Position numbers and translations under genes: made by a program
Part shown: piece after piece, positions 5,395 through 8,642 of the stretch
Position numbering within the stretch: position 1 is the first letter of the stretch
Layout: every line of letters begins with the position of its first letter
From: JAGDXZ01 sp049965975
GTDB lineage: Archaea > Micrarchaeota > Micrarchaeia > Micrarchaeales > CABMGC01
Reading direction: 5' to 3'
Length of the DNA stretch: 8,642 nucleotides
NCBI GenBank assembly: GCA_049965975.1
Contig: JBMFVN010000032.1
Location: forward strand, 1 to 8,642
The notes under the pieces: generated by a model
Databases searched by the model: none
What the model was told of the DNA's origin: nothing
What the model saw: only the letters and a program-made list of their open reading frames with translations

Positions 5395-6705
5395 ATGCAG
5401 AAAATAAGCGTAAAAAATGCAATGGCCGTGGGCCTTGGAGCAATAATAGGCGCCGGCATATTCGTGCTCAGCGGCACTGCAGTTGCGCTTGCAGGGCCTT
5501 ATTCCCTTGTTGCATTTCTGCTCGTGGGCGTAGTTGCGCTCATACTCGCTATGATAATGAGCGAGCTGAGTTCTATAATGCCCAGAACAAAAGGGGCTTC
5601 TTATTCTTATGCCTATAATGCTTTCGGAAGCGAGATAGGCTTTATAACAGGCATAGCGCTTTTTGCGAGCTTTGCAACCGCAATAGCAGCAATTGCCTTG
5701 GGCTTTGGCTCATACCTTGCTAGCATGCTCGGGCTAGGCCAATCCTTTGAAATTCCTTTCTCGATAGCGCTTATACTCGCGCTTACCTTGGTAAACTTAT
5801 TCGGCATAAGCAAGGCTGCAAAAACAGATGCTGTGCTAGTAGCGATAAAGCTCAGCATACTTGTGCTTTTTGGCGTTTTTGCGATATTTGTAGCTATGAA
5901 AGCTGGCGCTGCTGCTACGCTGTCCAATTTCTCGGCAAAAGGCTACGGCCCAGTTTCCATATTCGCGGCTAGCGTAGCAATATTCTTCGCTTATTCTGGA
6001 TTCCAAACAATAGCTACTTTTGCCTCGAGAATCTCTGGCGGCAGCACAGGAGTCAAGAAAGCAATAATAGGCTCAGTCGCAATAAGCCTGCTCGTATACG
6101 TGCTTATAGACTTGGCCCTTCTGATGCTTGCGCCGGCAAGCTCATACAAGATAGTTGCAGATCCTCTCGCCTTCGCGTTAAAAAGGGCAAAGGCACCTGA
6201 AGCGCTCTCGCTTGTTGTAGACATAGGCGCGCTTATAGCTACAACCTCGGCGACTCTTGCAATGATATTGAGCTCTGGCAGGATAGCATACCAGATAAGC
6301 GCTGACAGGCTATTGCCTAAAATTTTCAGGAGCTACAACAAAAAGACAGACGTGCCTACAAACAGCATACTAGTATCTGCTGGCATAGGAATTGCTACGC
6401 TATTTGCAGGAAACATATATGTTATAGCGGCAATAAGCAACTTTGGCCTGCTTCTCTCTTATTTGATAACTTGCCTTGTGCAGATACACTACAGGAGGCA
6501 AAAGGGCATGCAAGCTGAGATACGCATGCCCATGTATCCTTATCTCACTGTTTTGGCGATAATAATGCTTCTCGCATTCCTTCTTGGCATGCCTAGAGAA
6601 TCTCTCATTATAGGCAATCTGCTTGTATTGTCGCTGCTTATAATTTACTACTTCCTGAGAGAGCTCAAAGAAAAGAAGCCTGTAAAGATAAAATTGTTCA
6701 ACTAG
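5395..6705 (+). CDS. APC-superfamily amino acid permease
   Basis: 436 residues, about 12 membrane helices, the usual APC size. Helix 1 carries the hallmark GAIIGAGIFVLSG (15-27), the unwound substrate-binding segment of the LeuT fold. Helix 6 has FAYSGFQTIA (198-207), the second unwound segment. The loop after helix 8, ISADRLLPKIFRSYNKKTDVP (301-321), is typical of amino acid/polyamine/organocation carriers. The likely role is proton-coupled uptake or exchange of amino acids at the cell membrane; the substrate cannot be told, though cationic or broad-range carriers are the nearest impression. The start was set at ATG 5395 because the TATA box is 25 bases upstream; the frame stays open back to about 5158, but those codons run antisense through tRNA-Leu and do not resemble the family. 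The C-terminus is short, basic and cytoplasmic. Confidence 0.92.
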   Translation: MQKISVKNAMAVGLGAIIGAGIFVLSGTAVALAGPYSLVAFLLVGVVALILAMIMSELSSIMPRTKGASYSYAYNAFGSEIGFITGIALFASFATAIAAIALGFGSYLASMLGLGQSFEIPFSIALILALTLVNLFGISKAAKTDAVLVAIKLSILVLFGVFAIFVAMKAGAAATLSNFSAKGYGPVSIFAASVAIFFAYSGFQTIATFASRISGGSTGVKKAIIGSVAISLLVYVLIDLALLMLAPASSYKIVADPLAFALKRAKAPEALSLVVDIGALIATTSATLAMILSSGRIAYQISADRLLPKIFRSYNKKTDVPTNSILVSAGIGIATLFAGNIYVIAAISNFGLLLSYLITCLVQIHYRRQKGMQAEIRMPMYPYLTVLAIIMLLAFLLGMPRESLIIGNLLVLSLLIIYYFLRELKEKKPVKIKLFN

Positions 6706-6739
6706 CTTGCAACTGCAAAGAAGAGAAATAAATTATTGG

Positions 6740-6747
6740 TTTATAAT
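6740..6747 (+). promoter_or_regulatory. TATA box for GTPase gene
   Basis: TTTATAAT is centred about 26 bases before ATG 6770, predicting a leaderless transcript. It sits in the 64-base gap after the permease stop, so the GTPase need not depend on the permease promoter. AAGGA at 6759-6763 could act as a ribosome-binding site for any longer readthrough message. Confidence 0.55.
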
Positions 6748-6769
6748 AATTAAACTTCAAGGAATAAGC

Positions 6770-7942
6770 ATGCTGATAGGCATAATAGGAGCGCCGAGCA
6801 AAGGCAAGACAACCATATTCTCTGCTTTGACAATGGTAAAGGCGGAGATAACTGGCAGGCCATTCACTACAATAAACCCTAATTATGGAATTGCCTACGC
6901 TACTACAAAATGCGTTGACGCGGAATTGGGAGTAAGATGCAATCCGAGAAACTCGATATGCAACAACGGCACAAGGGAAATACCGGTCAACATCATTGAT
7001 GTTGCTGGGCTTGTGCCTGGCGCACACCTCGGCAAAGGAATGGGAAACCAGTTCCTAAACGACCTTATACAGGCCGATGCGCTTATACAGGTTGTAGACT
7101 TGAGTGGCAAAACGGATGAATACGGCAATCCATGCGACAACTGCGATCCTGCCAATGAAGTTGCAATGGTAAGGAACGAGCTTGCAGCATGGCTTTCAGG
7201 AATTCTCCAAAGGCACATGAATACCATATCCAAGCAGGAAAAAGGGGAAGAAGCAATAAAGGAAGTCCTTTCTGGATTCAACATATCGCTTGAGCAGGTG
7301 AGGAATGCTGCTGATTCAAACTATCTTTCTACAGCTTACATAAACTGGAACCAAGAAGATCTTATGAAGTTCTCAGACACGCTGATGAGAACCAGCAAGC
7401 CTGTGATAATAGCGGCAAACAAACTTGACAAGAGCAGCAATGAAAGGCTCGAAGAGCTGAAAGCCAAGCTGAAAGACTACTTTGTAATAGGCTGCTCCGG
7501 AGCTGTTGAGCTAGCGCTCAGGCAAGCAGAAAGCAAAGGCTACATAGACTATGTGCCCGGCTCTTCCTCTTTTGCCGTGAAAGCCACGTTGACAAGCGAG
7601 CAGGCCAAAGCGCTCGAATACGTGCGTGCGTATCTTGAAAAATACAAAAGCACAGGGGTTCAAGAGCTTATAAACAAGGCAGTGTTTGACATGCTTCAAA
7701 ACATAGTGGTATACCCTGTTGAAGACGAGAACAAATACACAGACCACAACGGCAACGTACTGCCAGACGCGTTGCTCTTAAAGAAGGGCTCTACAGCATA
7801 TGACCTCGCTGCAAAGATACACACAGGCCTTGCAAAAGGCATGCTTTATGCTATTGACGCCAAGAAAAAGCTCAGAGTAGGAAAGGACTACATTCTAAAA
7901 AACAACGATGTGATAAAGATAGTAAGCACAGCAAAAGGCTAG
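6770..7942 (+). CDS. Ygr210-like GTPase of the Obg/YchF class with TGS domain
   Basis: 390 residues. The GTPase motifs are in order: P-loop GAPSKGKT (7-14), switch I PFTTINPN (31-38), DVAGLVPGAHLGKGMGNQFL (77-96) with DxAG, NKLD (217-220) for guanine recognition, and CSGAVELALR (242-251). The Cys-containing segment CVDAELGVRCNPRNSIC (48-64), GNQFLNDL and the GxTDEYGNP loop are characteristic of the archaeal branch related to yeast Ygr210. The C-terminus from about 311 (NIVVYPVEDE, then LPDALLLKKGSTAYDLA, then DYILKNNDVIKI) is a TGS domain, an RNA- or ribosome-binding fold. The likely role is a cytoplasmic, ribosome-associated NTPase; the exact task is unknown even for homologues. Oddities: the P-loop is A-P-S-K where N is common at the third place, and an extra CxxC (C122, C125) replaces the usual PGSxDP. 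The start is chosen where the family begins; the frame is open back to 6707. Confidence 0.93.
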   Translation: MLIGIIGAPSKGKTTIFSALTMVKAEITGRPFTTINPNYGIAYATTKCVDAELGVRCNPRNSICNNGTREIPVNIIDVAGLVPGAHLGKGMGNQFLNDLIQADALIQVVDLSGKTDEYGNPCDNCDPANEVAMVRNELAAWLSGILQRHMNTISKQEKGEEAIKEVLSGFNISLEQVRNAADSNYLSTAYINWNQEDLMKFSDTLMRTSKPVIIAANKLDKSSNERLEELKAKLKDYFVIGCSGAVELALRQAESKGYIDYVPGSSSFAVKATLTSEQAKALEYVRAYLEKYKSTGVQELINKAVFDMLQNIVVYPVEDENKYTDHNGNVLPDALLLKKGSTAYDLAAKIHTGLAKGMLYAIDAKKKLRVGKDYILKNNDVIKIVSTAKG

Positions 7943-7952
7943 CATGGTGGAA

Positions 7953-8636
7953 TCAGAACAAGTTTTTCAGAATTGTCCTTAGTATCGCATAGCCGTCGCT
8001 GAAAGTCTTGAGCTTTGCTGAGCCGTGCACTCTCTTCTTCTCGTAGCTAGGTATTTCAGTGGCCTTTAGCTTCTTCTTTGCTATTTGTATGTTCATCTCT
8101 GTCTCTATTCCGAAGCCCGTCTCCTTTAGATCTAGCTTGCGAAAGGCGCTCCTGCTGAAACTGCGGTAGCCGTAGCACATGTCAGTGTAGTGTGCGTGGA
8201 AAAACGCGTTGACAAGAAACACGAAGAACTTGTTGCCTATTCTGCGCAAAAAAGGCATGTCTTCTGAGCCGCCGCCTGTTATGAACCTGGAGCCGAGGCA
8301 AACGTCGTAGCCTATGTCTATCGCGTCGATAAGCAACTCGAGCTCCTTCGGCTCGTTGGACAGGTCGGCGTCCATAGAAACAAGTATGTCGCCGTGCGCG
8401 CTTTTCAACCCTTTCACTAGAGCGGAGCCCTTGCCAATGTCATCGTAAATCACAATTGCACCGTTTTTCTTTGCAACTTCTGCAGTGCCGTCACGCGAAT
8501 GCTTGTCTACTACTATCAGCTCGTAGTCGCGTATGCCTATGCGGGCCATCTGCCTCTTGATGCCTTCCAACACATTAGCGATGTTCTCGGCTTCGTTGTA
8601 AGTAGGTATTACAATTGAAACCCTGTGCTTGTTCAT
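7953..8636 (-). CDS. Family 2 glycosyltransferase, polyprenyl-phosphate sugar transferase-like
   Basis: 227 residues from ATG 8636. The GT-A fold is clear: VSIVIPTYNEAENI (6-19), the nucleotide-binding VVDKHSRDGT (42-51), metal-binding DAD in MDADLSNEP (88-96), LGSRFITGGG (114-123), TDMCYGYRSFSRSAF (151-165) and FGIETEMNIQIAKKK (175-189). This pattern matches enzymes that move a sugar from a nucleotide donor to dolichyl or undecaprenyl phosphate, or to a related lipid. There is no C-terminal membrane helix, so it is a soluble or peripheral enzyme on the cytoplasmic face. Likely contexts are N-glycan or surface polysaccharide synthesis. A TTG precedes the ATG directly and the frame stays open to the window edge, so a start further out cannot be excluded, but the family usually begins near here. 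The stop lies 10 bases from the convergent GTPase stop, and no neighbour upstream is visible. Confidence 0.9.
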   Translation of the reverse strand: MNKHRVSIVIPTYNEAENIANVLEGIKRQMARIGIRDYELIVVDKHSRDGTAEVAKKNGAIVIYDDIGKGSALVKGLKSAHGDILVSMDADLSNEPKELELLIDAIDIGYDVCLGSRFITGGGSEDMPFLRRIGNKFFVFLVNAFFHAHYTDMCYGYRSFSRSAFRKLDLKETGFGIETEMNIQIAKKKLKATEIPSYEKKRVHGSAKLKTFSDGYAILRTILKNLF

Positions 8637-8642
8637 CAAACC

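Noticed and set aside
6707..6769. N-terminal extension of the GTPase
   Set aside because: The added residues precede the P-loop strand where the family begins, and they overlap the TATA box that fits ATG 6770.
6698..7284. Minus-strand open frames across the GTPase gene
   Set aside because: They are antisense to a strongly conserved GTPase and show no domains.
1..8642. CRISPR array, insertion sequence, integrase site or toxin-antitoxin pair
   Set aside because: No spaced direct repeats, transposase or integrase motifs, or small paired cytoplasmic genes were seen. The only tandem repeat is the 10-bp pair before secF.

Overview
The window looks like a chromosomal stretch from an archaeon. SecD and SecF are separate genes of archaeal type, the GTPase belongs to the archaeal/eukaryotic Ygr210-like branch of the Obg/YchF class, the tRNA does not encode its CCA end, and several genes have an archaeal TATA box about 25 bases before the start codon or RNA 5' end. 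Compact spacing, intermediate base composition, heavy ATA and AGC codon use, and a SecF much longer than usual would fit a DPANN lineage such as Micrarchaeota. That placement is an impression, not something the sequence proves.

Layout. From 33 to 5313 everything reads on the minus strand, in transcription order: tRNA-Leu(CAG) (5313-5228), a small two-helix membrane protein of unknown function (5156-4896), a 148-base AT-rich intergenic region with candidate control sites and a GC-rich island, then secF (4747-3599), secD (3602-1986), surE (1932-1147) and a radical SAM enzyme (1091-33) that ends at a T-rich terminator. secF and secD overlap by ATGA and are surely coupled. surE follows closely. 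The radical SAM gene has its own TATA box. A divergent promoter region (5314-5394) separates the tRNA from plus-strand genes: an APC-superfamily amino acid permease (5395-6705) and a Ygr210-like GTPase with a C-terminal TGS domain (6770-7942). A minus-strand family 2 glycosyltransferase (7953-8636) meets the GTPase tail to tail with only 10 bases between stop codons.

How the genes work together. SecD and SecF form the membrane complex that helps the SecYE translocon complete protein export. The outside domains of both are rich in N-glycosylation sequons, and the glycosyltransferase at the right edge resembles polyprenyl-phosphate sugar transferases that feed archaeal N-glycosylation, so a link is possible but indirect. 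SurE (nucleotidase), the GTPase (probably ribosome-associated) and the permease are housekeeping functions. I see no mobile element, CRISPR array, defence system or clearly new multi-gene system. The most unusual points are the radical SAM enzyme whose C-terminal cluster-binding domain seems to have lost its cysteines, the enlarged sequon-rich SecF domain, the altered P-loop and extra CxxC in the GTPase, and the structured intergenic region before secF.
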